From Flaviaesturariibacter aridisoli (GTDB taxonomy: Bacteria > Bacteroidota > Bacteroidia > Chitinophagales > Chitinophagaceae): DNA of 64,000 nucleotides. Position numbers and translations under genes: made by a program. The notes beneath the pieces are model-generated. The model had not been told where the DNA came from and did not search any database. It saw only the letters and a program-made list of their open reading frames with translations. The DNA lies in contig NZ_SKFH01000007.1 in NCBI RefSeq assembly GCF_004343705.1, positions 113,930-177,929 of the forward strand. Direction: 5' to 3'. The stretch's first letter is position 1; each line of letters starts with the position of its first letter. Shown in pieces: positions 35,924 through 43,308 of this stretch.

Positions 35924-36883
35924 TCAGGATTTATAAAAGTTCAGGCCAACGATGCCGTTGAGCACGATCCGCGAGTTGAGCGGCAGCTCCGTCCAGTCGG
36001 GTTGCTGCGGACCGCTGCGGGCCACTTCTTTTTCGTTGAGCATCGTTTTCTCTCCGAATGCGCTGAGGTAAAACCGGTCTTCGCCACGGGCATAGCGGAT
36101 GCGGAGGTGCGGTGTGTCCACCCATTCGGAGGGCACGCGAAACACGTCGACGCCTTCGCGGTTGTCGGCGGGTCCCGACACGGTGAGCTCGTCGCCCGTC
36201 ATGCGGAATTCGATCTTCTTGCCGGCGTAGGCTTTGTCGGGCACCACGGCCTCAAGCCGCGCCAGGCCGCCACCGGCGGTGGTTGCAGCGGCAGCGCTTC
36301 CGCCCGGCGAAGGTTCGAGGCGGAAGGGCAATTCGTAATAGCCTTCACTATAATAGGTAAAGGCCGACAGGGTGTCGATGCTCATTTCGGAGGTCTCGGC
36401 CTGGCCGGTCTGGCGCGGAATATAGGTGACGCGGAGGTTGCCTTCGGGCGCGCGGCCGCTGCCTTCGGGCAGGAGCTTCCCGATAAAGCCGAGGTCGCCG
36501 GGCGCATAGCCGGGATGCGACACAAAGCGGAACACCCACTTGTTGGCGGCGGGCACTACCGTGCGGCCGCTGCGGGCAGCCTCCTGCAGGCGTCGGGTAA
36601 ACTCCGCCACACATTCCTGCGCGATCATCCCCAGTAATCCTTTTCGGTGCTCCTGGAAATCGGCGTAATCGGCCGGGTGAAACACGACAATGTATTCGTG
36701 GTAGAACACGACGCGGCTGGCAAAGGAAAGCGCCCGCACGGAGGCTTCGAATTGCTGGAGGATGTAGGCATAGATCGTATCGGGCGTCAGGGCCGCGCGG
36801 TCGCCGGTGGGTGCCGACTCGGGCTTGTTAACGAACCAGTCATGCAGGCCGAGGCGCTGCCAGAAGTTGGGCTTTTCACTCAT
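35924..36883 (-). CDS. FHA-like protein heading the wall-signalling operon (FhaA-like layout)
   Basis: 319-aa soluble protein. The N-terminal ~160 residues (ILQQFEASVRALSFASRVVF, HEYIVVFHPADYADFQEHRK, LLGMIAQECVAEFTRRLQEA) resemble in pattern the DUF3662 domain that precedes the FHA in actinobacterial FhaA. The C-terminal ~90 residues (KIEFRMTGDELTVSGPADNR ... HLRIRYARGEDRFYLSAFGE, ending SRIVLNGIVGLNFYKS) look like a divergent FHA fold lacking the full RxxSRxH motif, so phospho-peptide binding is uncertain. First gene of the operon; ATG chosen ten codons inside the longest frame because it starts the conserved-looking MSEKPNFWQRLG. The DUF3662 similarity is inference by eye. Confidence 0.7.
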   Translation of the reverse strand: MSEKPNFWQRLGLHDWFVNKPESAPTGDRAALTPDTIYAYILQQFEASVRALSFASRVVFYHEYIVVFHPADYADFQEHRKGLLGMIAQECVAEFTRRLQEAARSGRTVVPAANKWVFRFVSHPGYAPGDLGFIGKLLPEGSGRAPEGNLRVTYIPRQTGQAETSEMSIDTLSAFTYYSEGYYELPFRLEPSPGGSAAAATTAGGGLARLEAVVPDKAYAGKKIEFRMTGDELTVSGPADNREGVDVFRVPSEWVDTPHLRIRYARGEDRFYLSAFGEKTMLNEKEVARSGPQQPDWTELPLNSRIVLNGIVGLNFYKS

Positions 36884-37029
36884 GGTTGCGGGTTGGGGCT
36901 TAAAAGTAACCATTTACAATTCTTTAGCAGACTCTTCCGGAAACGAACGGATTTTCGGCACCGTTATTGCTTTTTATAGAATCTCACATAAGCAGACAAT
37001 TTTCTCATAAGCAGTTAGTTTTGGTTGCG
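36884..37029. other. Non-coding leader region upstream of the wall-signalling operon
   Basis: A+T-richer than its surroundings. Presumably contains the minus-strand operon promoter; I see no exact TAnnTTTG box on that strand. CATAAGCAG occurs twice (36987 and 37005), 18 bases apart. Confidence 0.4.
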
Positions 37030-37060
37030 ACCCCTGTTTCCACAGGGGTTTACTTTTTTT
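37030..37060 (+). terminator. Orphan intrinsic terminator (possible small RNA end)
   Basis: ACCCCTGT / ACAGGGGT eight-pair stem with a TTCC loop, then TTACTTTTTTT. No plus-strand gene ends here, so it may close a short non-coding RNA starting in the preceding 100 bases, or be part of a repeat. Confidence 0.6.
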
Positions 37061-37073
37061 ATAAGCTTCCCGG

Positions 37074-37117
37074 GAGAGAAAGAACGCTGGTTTTTTATGA
37101 TTTTTAGGATGAACGCA
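37074..37117. repeat. Half copy of the GAGAGAAAGAACGC element
   Basis: GAGAGAAAGAACGC followed by a TGGTTTTTTATGATTT-type stretch and a second GAACGCAG. It matches, over about 45 bases, the reverse complement of the right end of the element at 53884-54015. Confidence 0.75.
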
Positions 37118-37238
37118 GATTTCCTTTGCTCTATCGGGGAAGAGCTTGAATGGCCTGCTGCTGTTTTTTGTTCGGTACTAATATGATTTTTTGTAGGACT
37201 GAATCGTATCTCAATCAGAAAGATCCTCTATTCGGTTA

Positions 37239-37550
37239 GAGGCTGTCTAAAAATAAATCGTTGAATGTGCGCTAGTAGCGAACCGTCCCGACGGGACGGA
37301 ATATCGGTAGCCCCGGGTGCAACCCGGGGTTAAATGCGGGTAGGTTAACCGCGCACCCTGTAGGGGTGCCACCGCGTAGAACGGGCCCTTCCGGAGGCTT
37401 AAGCCTCCGGGATAAAGTGGCGCCCCTACAGGGCGCGCCTGCTCACCCCGGCTCACGCTACCCCGGGTTACACCCGGGGCTACCAACATGCTGCCTCTTC
37501 GAGGCAGTACTTACCATCAGGTAATCAACCACTTAATTTTAGACAGTCTC
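37239..37550. mobile_element. MITE-like element, 312 bp, 3-bp TTA target duplication
   Basis: Terminal inverted repeats of 20 bases, 17 identical (left GAGGCTGTCTAAAA at 37239, right end AGACAGTCTC at 37550). Both sides are flanked by TTA (37236-37238 and 37551-37553), a plausible target-site duplication. The inside is a nested palindrome: GTAGCCCCGGGTGCAACC hairpins at both ends, then CACCCTGTAGGGGTG/CGCCCCTACAGGG, then CGGAGGCTTAAGCCTCCG in the centre. No transposase frame. A 3-bp TNA duplication would fit mobilisation by an IS5-family (IS1031-like) transposase, as an inference. Confidence 0.8.
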
Positions 37551-37586
37551 TTAGCGGTGCGCGATCGAATGAATCGGATGTATTCG

Positions 37587-37640
37587 TTGCGCCGTCGTAT
37601 CGTTGCGAACGAAGGCCGCTTGCGGCCGCCGCTGCCGGCT
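37587..37640. repeat. GTTGCG...GGCCGC dispersed repeat, copy 1
   Basis: GTTGCGCCGTCGTATCGTTG followed by AAGGCCGCTTGCGGCCGCC hairpin. Related copies at 38404-38452 and 57750-57880. Confidence 0.65.
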
Positions 37641-37646
37641 GCACGC

Positions 37647-37673
37647 AAAAAAGCCTCCCGCCAGGCGGGAGGC
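37647..37673 (-). terminator. Intrinsic terminator of hsp20
   Basis: GCCTCCCG / CGGGAGGC stem with a CCAGG loop; on the minus strand it ends in six T. Located 21 bases after the hsp20 stop codon. Confidence 0.9.
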
Positions 37674-37694
37674 CTCGTTACATCCGGGCAAATG

Positions 37695-38165
37695 TCAGGC
37701 GATGTCGATCTGGCGGCGCTGGCGCTGCGCTCCTTCTTTTTTCGGCAGGCTCAGCCACAGCACGCCGTTTTCGTAACGGGCGCTGATCTTAGCGGCATCG
37801 ACCATGCTGTCGTCGATGTTGAAGCTGCGGGAGAACGATTGCATGCGGTATTCCTGGCGCAGGTAGTTCTTCTCCGATTCGTTGCGCTCCTCTTCCTTGT
37901 GTTCGAAGGAAATGGTCAGCGTCTTGTCGTCGAGCTGTATGCGGAAATCTTCCTTGCGCAGTCCCGGCGCTACCAGCTCGAGCTCATAGCTCTTGTCGGT
38001 CTCGCGGATGTTGACCGGGATCGAGCGACGTCCGTCATAGCCGAGGAAATCATCGTCGAAGAAGCGACTGAGGACACCATTCATCAAACCATTGAACGGC
38101 AGGGCCTGGCCGGCGCTGCGCTGCATGCCCGAATTGTCTCCATTTCTTTTCATGATGCTGCTCAT
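37695..38165 (-). CDS. Hsp20/alpha-crystallin small heat-shock protein
   Basis: 156-aa cytosolic ATP-independent chaperone that holds unfolding proteins. The alpha-crystallin domain spans about residues 47-145 (IPVNIRETDKSYELELVAPG; YLRQEYRMQSFSRSFNID), with the family signature ARYENGVLWLSLPKKE; the C-terminal IXI-like end is RRQIDIA. The start is fixed by a perfect Shine-Dalgarno AAAGGAGGTC seven bases upstream, in an organism group where strong SD sites are uncommon, suggesting high expression. Divergent from a universal stress protein gene, forming a second stress pair related to the island at 2339-9371. Confidence 0.95.
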   Translation of the reverse strand: MSSIMKRNGDNSGMQRSAGQALPFNGLMNGVLSRFFDDDFLGYDGRRSIPVNIRETDKSYELELVAPGLRKEDFRIQLDDKTLTISFEHKEEERNESEKNYLRQEYRMQSFSRSFNIDDSMVDAAKISARYENGVLWLSLPKKEGAQRQRRQIDIA

Positions 38166-38403
38166 AAAGACCTCCTTTTTTCTTTTTTGCCACAAGTTTT
38201 ATGCAAAGGCACGCAGACCGGAAATTCTGGCGCAGGTCGCGAAAAAATTGCAGGAGAGCCCATCCGCTCCTGTCAAAATGAACGGGGACTTTGCTCAGCT
38301 CCCGCCAACGCAAAAGCCGCGCTGGCGCGGCTGCGGAGCGGTCGCCCCTCCAGCGCAACGGCACGGCGGCACCGCGGCCCGCAGGCACGACAATCAGGAA
38401 AAA

Positions 38404-38452
38404 AATCGTTGTGTCGTTGTGCTGTTGCGTCGTTGCGAAAAAAGGCCGCCTG
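38404..38452. repeat. GTTGCG...GGCCGC dispersed repeat, copy 2
   Basis: GTTGTGTCGTTGTGCTGTTG, CGTCGTTGCGAA, then GGCCGCCTGCGGCCGCC. The region 38310-38395 just before it also contains palindromic pieces (AGCCGCGCTGGCGCGGCT; CGCAACGGCACGG) that look like the opposite half of the same family. Confidence 0.65.
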
Positions 38453-38499
38453 CGGCCGCCCCTGGCTACTTGCCCCGGGGAAATAGCCCCAAGCCCAAC

Positions 38500-38512
38500 G
38501 TTTACGGTAACC
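38500..38512. promoter_or_regulatory. Candidate operator palindrome upstream of usp
   Basis: GTTTACGGTAACC is a 13-base near-perfect palindrome (one mismatched pair around a central G), 72 bases before the usp ATG. It could be a binding site of a dimeric regulator; the receiver-Crp protein of the island at 7372 is a candidate, without direct evidence. Confidence 0.35.
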
Positions 38513-38583
38513 GAAAAGACCGGAACTTTAGGGAGACAAGCAGCTCCGGCTGTCCCCTTTCCTCGTACGCCAACCGCTACGCC

Positions 38584-39429
38584 ATGAAAACGATGCTCCT
38601 TCCCATCGACTTCAGCCCTACCGCCCGCAACGCGGCCGAATTTGCACTGCACTGGTGCCGGCGCTACGGCTACGACCGCGTCATCCTCGTGCGGTCGCTG
38701 TTCCACTCCTATTTCGAAGACATGGCCACCTCGGCCGAATACATGCTCCTGAGCCAGCAGGAAAAGGGACGCTTTTATGAAGAAGAAAAGGAAGTGCTCG
38801 ACTCCCTGTGCAAAGAGCTGACGACCGCCGCCGGGCCCGGCATCCGTATTTTTACGGCCCTCAGCGACCAGCCCCTCGTGCGTACCCTGCTGCAGCTCGT
38901 GGAGCAGGAATCCCCGGACCTGATCGTGGCCGGCAGCGACAACCAGGAATACGAGAGCGACTCCTTTGTATCGGCCAAACTGATCGAGCTCGCCCGCGCC
39001 AGCCCGGTGCGCGTGCTGGTGGTTCCGGCGGGTTGTGCTTACCAGGAGCTCCGTTCGGTACTCGTGCCCTGCAACCTGGCGCAGACCGACAGCCTCGGAC
39101 GCCTGCCCTGCCTCAGCCAGGCCACGCAGGGAGGCGACCTGCAGCTCGAAGTATTGCACGTGGATACCCCCGGCCGCGGCTCAAAGCCCGCCAACGAGGC
39201 GAAGGCCCTGGAGCACCTGCAACGCTTTTTGAAAGATCGCCCCTACCATTTTCACCGCATCTCCGCACCCACCGAGCTCGCGGGCATTCTTCAATTCGCC
39301 GCCGGCACGGACATACAACTGATCGTGGCCCTGCCCCGGCGCCACAGCTTCCTCTATGCCCTCACGCATAAGAGCGTGTCGGAGGCCCTGTACCGCAATA
39401 CGCAGTACCCGGTGCTGATCTTGAAGTAG
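38584..39429 (+). CDS. Universal stress protein, tandem-domain
   Basis: 281-aa tandem Usp protein starting MKTMLLPIDFSPTARNAAEFAL, the canonical Usp beginning. Domain 1 ends with PDLIVAGSDNQEYESDSFVS ... SPVRVLVVPAG; domain 2 ends with LIVALPRRHSFLYALTHKSV and VLILK. Neither copy keeps the complete GxxG-9x-GS ATP loop. A longer in-frame extension upstream translates repeat DNA and was discarded. Divergent from hsp20 with 418 bases between, which hold repeats and the candidate operator. It faces the second RND operon tail-to-tail across a terminator. Confidence 0.92.
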   Translation: MKTMLLPIDFSPTARNAAEFALHWCRRYGYDRVILVRSLFHSYFEDMATSAEYMLLSQQEKGRFYEEEKEVLDSLCKELTTAAGPGIRIFTALSDQPLVRTLLQLVEQESPDLIVAGSDNQEYESDSFVSAKLIELARASPVRVLVVPAGCAYQELRSVLVPCNLAQTDSLGRLPCLSQATQGGDLQLEVLHVDTPGRGSKPANEAKALEHLQRFLKDRPYHFHRISAPTELAGILQFAAGTDIQLIVALPRRHSFLYALTHKSVSEALYRNTQYPVLILK

Positions 39430-39767
39430 GTGCCGTGTAAAGTCGCAAAGTCTCTGACCGACGTCGGATTGGAACTGTGCGCGTACGCCATGGTGGGTAA
39501 GAAACGCTTCGAGCGTATGGGCCCCAGGCGCGCAAAGCCCCGGAATGTCATCCCGTTCGCTTCGGCCTCCACCAAGGCTCCGGCCGACGGAGTGCGAACG
39601 GGAGCTCGCCGCATCGAGGCGCCGGTTTGTGCAACGCGAAGCGTCATTACTGCTCCGCCAGCTGGCGGATCGCAATGACAAGCATTTGCCCGTCACCATC
39701 CGGGAACCAACCGCTCCCCTTCCCTTTGGAAAGGGGCCGGGGGATGGGTCAGAGCCCTCCCAACGAA
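39430..39767. repeat. Intergenic region with degenerate dispersed repeats
   Basis: No gene seen. 39550-39680 holds a degenerate palindromic block (AATGTCATCCCGTTCGCTTC ... GGATCGCAATGACA) that may be an eroded relative of the CGTCATTGCGAG family. 39708-39750 has CTCCCCTTCCCTTTGGAAAG and GGGGCCGGGGGATGGG, a foldback motif I have seen dispersed in Bacteroidota genomes. Confidence 0.5.
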
Positions 39768-39791
39768 AAAGGGAAGCTTGCGCTTCCCTTT
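39768..39791. terminator. Bidirectional intrinsic terminator
   Basis: AAAGGGAAGC / GCTTCCCTTT ten-pair stem with a TTGC loop, between the converging usp (+) and RND pump (-) genes; A-run and T-run flank it on the two sides. Confidence 0.85.
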
Positions 39792-39848
39792 CGTGTTTTA
39801 TCATCTGTCAGCAACGCCTTTCTTGTTCAAGGCCAGTCATAGGAATAA

Positions 39849-42800
39849 CTAGATATGCGAGGGGTCGAAGCCATGCCCCGCCGCCTCGGGCGACAGCGGC
39901 TCGTAGTCGGCCACCATCAGCTGCCCGATGGGCTGCGGTTGCTTGCCGCGCGCGGCTTTGGCGATCAGCTTGTCAAAGATGGCGTACATCACCGGCACCA
40001 CCACCAGCGTCAGGAACAGCGAAGAGATCAGCCCACCGATGATGACCCAGGCAAGGCCGTTCTTCCACTCGGCGCCGGCGCCGGCAGCCAGCGCAATGGG
40101 CAGCATACCGATCACCATCGCGATGGTGGTCATCAGGATCGGGCGCAGGCGCGCATGGTTGGCATCCAGCAGGGCCTGGTACGTCGTGGCGCCCTCGGCC
40201 TTCCGTTGGTTGGTGAAGTCCACCAGGATGATCGCGTTCTTCGCCACGAGGCCGATCAGCATGATGAGCCCGAGGATGGTGAAGATGTTGAGCGAGTTGT
40301 TGGTCAGCGCCAGCGCCAGGAAGGCGCCGATGATGGCCAGCGGGATCGAGAAGAGCACCACCAGCGGGTATACGAAGGAGTTATAGAGCGCTACAAGAAT
40401 GAGGTACACCAGCACGATCGCCGCCAGCAGGGCAATGCCCATCGAGCCGAAGCCTTCCGACTGGTTTTCCATATCGCCCCCCCACACCCAGCTCACACCG
40501 GTGGGTGCATGCAGGCCTTCGAATTTCTTCTGCCACTCGGCGGCGATGGAGCCCGTGGGGCGGCCCACCGACTGGGCCTGCACCGTTACCGAGGCGCTCT
40601 TGTCGCGGCGCTCCAGCTGGCTCGGGCCCGAGCCTTCGCGCACGGCCGCAAACTGGTTGAGGCGGATGACCTGCCCCCCGTTGTTGATGAACTGCAGGTT
40701 GCCCACGTCTTCCACGCTCTGGCGGTTGAAGGAGCCGTAGCGGATGTTGATGTCGTATTCGTTTTGTCCCTGGCGAAACTTCCCATTGTTGTTGCCGCTG
40801 AAGGCGGTCTGCATCGTCTGACCTACGGTGGCGAGGTTGAGGCCGAGGGCGGCCATCTTGTCGCGGTCCACCTGCACGCTCACTTCGGGCGTACCGGTCT
40901 CTACGGACAGGCGCATCTCGGTGGCGCCGGGTACGGTGCGGAGCTGGTCCAGCGCCGCGTTGGCAAACAGCATCGCGCTGTCGAGGTCGGGGGCCGTCAC
41001 CACGAGGGCGATGGGCGCCTGTTCGGCCGAGCCGAGGATGCTCACGGGTACGGTCTTTACCTTGGCGCCTACCAGCAGCGGCTCCAGCTCGCGCTTTATT
41101 TTTGCGGCAAACACGTACGAGTCGTCGGCGCGCTTCGCCTTCTCCACCAGCTGCACGTTGATCTCGGATTTATAGGGGGTCGATTGCGTGGCGCCCATAC
41201 CGTCGCTGGACTGGCCCACGGTGGCGATGGTGCGCGTAACGCCTTCTTTTTTCTGCAGGAAATCCTCGGCTACCTGCGTCAGCGCGTTGGTGCGTTCGAT
41301 GGAGGCGTCCTTGGGAAGTTCCAGCTGCACCAGGAACTCACCGCGGTCGCTCTTGGCGAAGAACTCGGCGCCCACGAAGCCGGCACCTACCAGCCAGAAG
41401 GATGCTACCAGCAGCGCGAACACCACGCCCAGCGTCGTCTTCTTGTGCGCCAGCGCCCACTTCAGCAGGCCCGTCACCCAGTTGGTAAACTTGTTGAGCC
41501 CGCGCTCGAAGGCCAGAATGATCTTGCCGAAGAAGGTCTTGCCGGTGATCTTTTCCAGGCGGCCGAAACGCGAAGACAACCAGGGCACGATGGTGAACGA
41601 AGAGAGCAACGACAACAGCGTAGCGATCGATACCGTTACGCAGAACTGTTTCAGGATGTCGGCGGCGAGGCCCGTGCTGAGGGCGATGGGCACGAACACC
41701 ACTACGATCACGAGCGTGATGGAGGTGACCGTAAAGCCGATCTCCTTCGTGGCGTCGTAGGCGGCGCGCACGCGGTTCTTGCCCATCTCCATGTGGCGGT
41801 AAATGTTTTCAAGCACCACGATGGCGTCGTCCACAAGAATACCGACCACCAGCGAGAGGCCGAGCAGCGACATGAGGTTGAGCGTGTAGCCCATCAGCGC
41901 CATGCCGATAAAGGTGGCGATGAGCGAGGCGGGTATGGCTACCATCACGATGAGGGCGTTGCGCACGCTGTGCAGGAAGAACAGCATCACGAAGGCCACG
42001 AGGATAATGGCGAGCACCAGGTCGTGGATCACGGCGTCGGCCGACTGCAGCGTGTAGGTGGAGGCGTCGTTGGCCACGTTCAGCTGCAGACCGCTCCTGG
42101 CGTAGTCGGCTTGTAATTTAACGAGCGAAGCGCGCACCTGCTTGCTCACTTCCACACCGTTGGCGTCGGACTGCTTCACCACCTGGAGGGCGATGGCCGA
42201 CTGGCGGTTCACGCGGGCGAGCTTGTCCACGTCCTTCTGCGCATCCTGCACGTCGGCCACGTCCGCGAGGCGTACCTGCGCCCCTTCACGGGTAGTGGCC
42301 ACTACGAGGTTGCGCAGCTCGTCCACCGTCTTGAATTTACCCGACAGGCGAATGAGGATGTCGCGGTCGCGGGTCTGCAGCGAGCCGGTAGGGAAGTCGA
42401 GGTTGGACGTGAGTACAGCCTGTTGCACCTGCAGCAGTGTGAGGCCGTAGCCCTGGAGCTTATTGGCATCGAGCGACACCTGGATCTCGCGCTCCTGGCC
42501 GCCCACGAGGTTCACCTTGGCCACGCCTTCGGTGCGGGCGATCACCGGCGCCACGCGCTGGTCAACGAGGTCGTAGAACTCCGATTCAGAGAGCTTCGCC
42601 GAAGCCGAGATGGTCATCACCGGCAGGTCATCGAGCGAAAACTTGTTCAGCGTCGGCGGGTCGAGGTCTTCGGGCAGGTCTTTGAGGATGGCGTTGATGC
42701 GGCGCTGCGCGTCATTGAGCGCATAGTCCACATCAGAGCCGCTCTTCAGCGTAATAGTCACGATCGAAACGCTCTCGTACGAGCGCGCCTCGAGCTTCTT

Positions 42801-43031
42801 GATGTTCTCCATCGCCGACACGGCATCTTCCACCTTTTTAGAAACGGTGTTCTCCACCTCCGAGGGCGAGGCGCCCGGGTATACCGACACCACCGACACC
42901 ACCGAGGGCGCGAACTTGGGCAGCAGCTCGTAGCCCAGCGTGCTGTAGCTGAGCAGGCCACCCAGGATTAATACGATAAAAAGCACGATCACCAGCGTGG
43001 GCCGCTTGATCGATATTTCTGCGAGTTTCAT
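39849..43031 (-). CDS. RND efflux inner-membrane transporter (AcrB superfamily)
   Basis: 1060-aa proton antiporter of the second efflux operon. TM1 follows LAEISIKRPTLVIVLFIVLI; porter region YPGASPSEVENTVSKKVEDA; TM4 has both proton-relay aspartates in GILVDDAIVVLENIYRHMEM; TM10 has the lysine in GLVAKNAIILVDF. The end PLSPEAAGHGFDPSHI is a soluble tail. It differs from the first pump in keeping the Asp-Asp pair and a different adaptor type (membrane-anchored, not lipoprotein). It is the last gene of the operon TetR-TetR-OMF-MFP-RND, with a palindromic element between the MFP and this gene. Substrate range unknown. Confidence 0.95.
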   Translation of the reverse strand: MKLAEISIKRPTLVIVLFIVLILGGLLSYSTLGYELLPKFAPSVVSVVSVYPGASPSEVENTVSKKVEDAVSAMENIKKLEARSYESVSIVTITLKSGSDVDYALNDAQRRINAILKDLPEDLDPPTLNKFSLDDLPVMTISASAKLSESEFYDLVDQRVAPVIARTEGVAKVNLVGGQEREIQVSLDANKLQGYGLTLLQVQQAVLTSNLDFPTGSLQTRDRDILIRLSGKFKTVDELRNLVVATTREGAQVRLADVADVQDAQKDVDKLARVNRQSAIALQVVKQSDANGVEVSKQVRASLVKLQADYARSGLQLNVANDASTYTLQSADAVIHDLVLAIILVAFVMLFFLHSVRNALIVMVAIPASLIATFIGMALMGYTLNLMSLLGLSLVVGILVDDAIVVLENIYRHMEMGKNRVRAAYDATKEIGFTVTSITLVIVVVFVPIALSTGLAADILKQFCVTVSIATLLSLLSSFTIVPWLSSRFGRLEKITGKTFFGKIILAFERGLNKFTNWVTGLLKWALAHKKTTLGVVFALLVASFWLVGAGFVGAEFFAKSDRGEFLVQLELPKDASIERTNALTQVAEDFLQKKEGVTRTIATVGQSSDGMGATQSTPYKSEINVQLVEKAKRADDSYVFAAKIKRELEPLLVGAKVKTVPVSILGSAEQAPIALVVTAPDLDSAMLFANAALDQLRTVPGATEMRLSVETGTPEVSVQVDRDKMAALGLNLATVGQTMQTAFSGNNNGKFRQGQNEYDINIRYGSFNRQSVEDVGNLQFINNGGQVIRLNQFAAVREGSGPSQLERRDKSASVTVQAQSVGRPTGSIAAEWQKKFEGLHAPTGVSWVWGGDMENQSEGFGSMGIALLAAIVLVYLILVALYNSFVYPLVVLFSIPLAIIGAFLALALTNNSLNIFTILGLIMLIGLVAKNAIILVDFTNQRKAEGATTYQALLDANHARLRPILMTTIAMVIGMLPIALAAGAGAEWKNGLAWVIIGGLISSLFLTLVVVPVMYAIFDKLIAKAARGKQPQPIGQLMVADYEPLSPEAAGHGFDPSHI

Positions 43032-43102
43032 GTTCGTTGTTTTGTTGCTCCTTACGGAAAATTGTTGTGTTGGCGCTGGCGCCCACTGCGCCCTTTTTTG
43101 AA

Positions 43103-43299
43103 CGTCATTGCGAGCGCAGCCACTTGGAGCCCGTCATTGCGAGCGCAACGAAGTGGAGCGAAGCAATCTGCTACACGTCCACGTTGCAGCCAAAAGGATC
43201 GGCAGAGCCAGCGAGGAAGAGATTGCTTCGCTTTGCTCGCAATGACGGGACCGTAGTAGCTTCAGGCCTCCGTTTCACTGCAGCCTTCGCAATGACGGT
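43103..43299. repeat. CGTCATTGCGAG palindromic element, copy A
   Basis: Two left ends (CGTCATTGCGAGCGCAGC at 43103, CGTCATTGCGAGCGCAACG at 43132 running to GAAGCAATCTG), a 50-base middle, the right end AGATTGCTTCGCTTTGCTCG-CAATGACGG (to 43248), and an extra right fragment at 43285-43299. The middle (GCAGCC...GCCAGCGAGG) is related to that of copy B at 51431-51558. It sits between the MFP and RND genes. Confidence 0.88.
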
Positions 43300-43308
43300 T
43301 TCAAAGAA

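Noticed and set aside
39855..42116. 753-codon open frame antisense to the second RND pump
   Set aside because: Shadow of the G+C-rich pump gene; the translation is His/Gly/Arg-rich with no motifs, while the opposite strand encodes a full RND protein.
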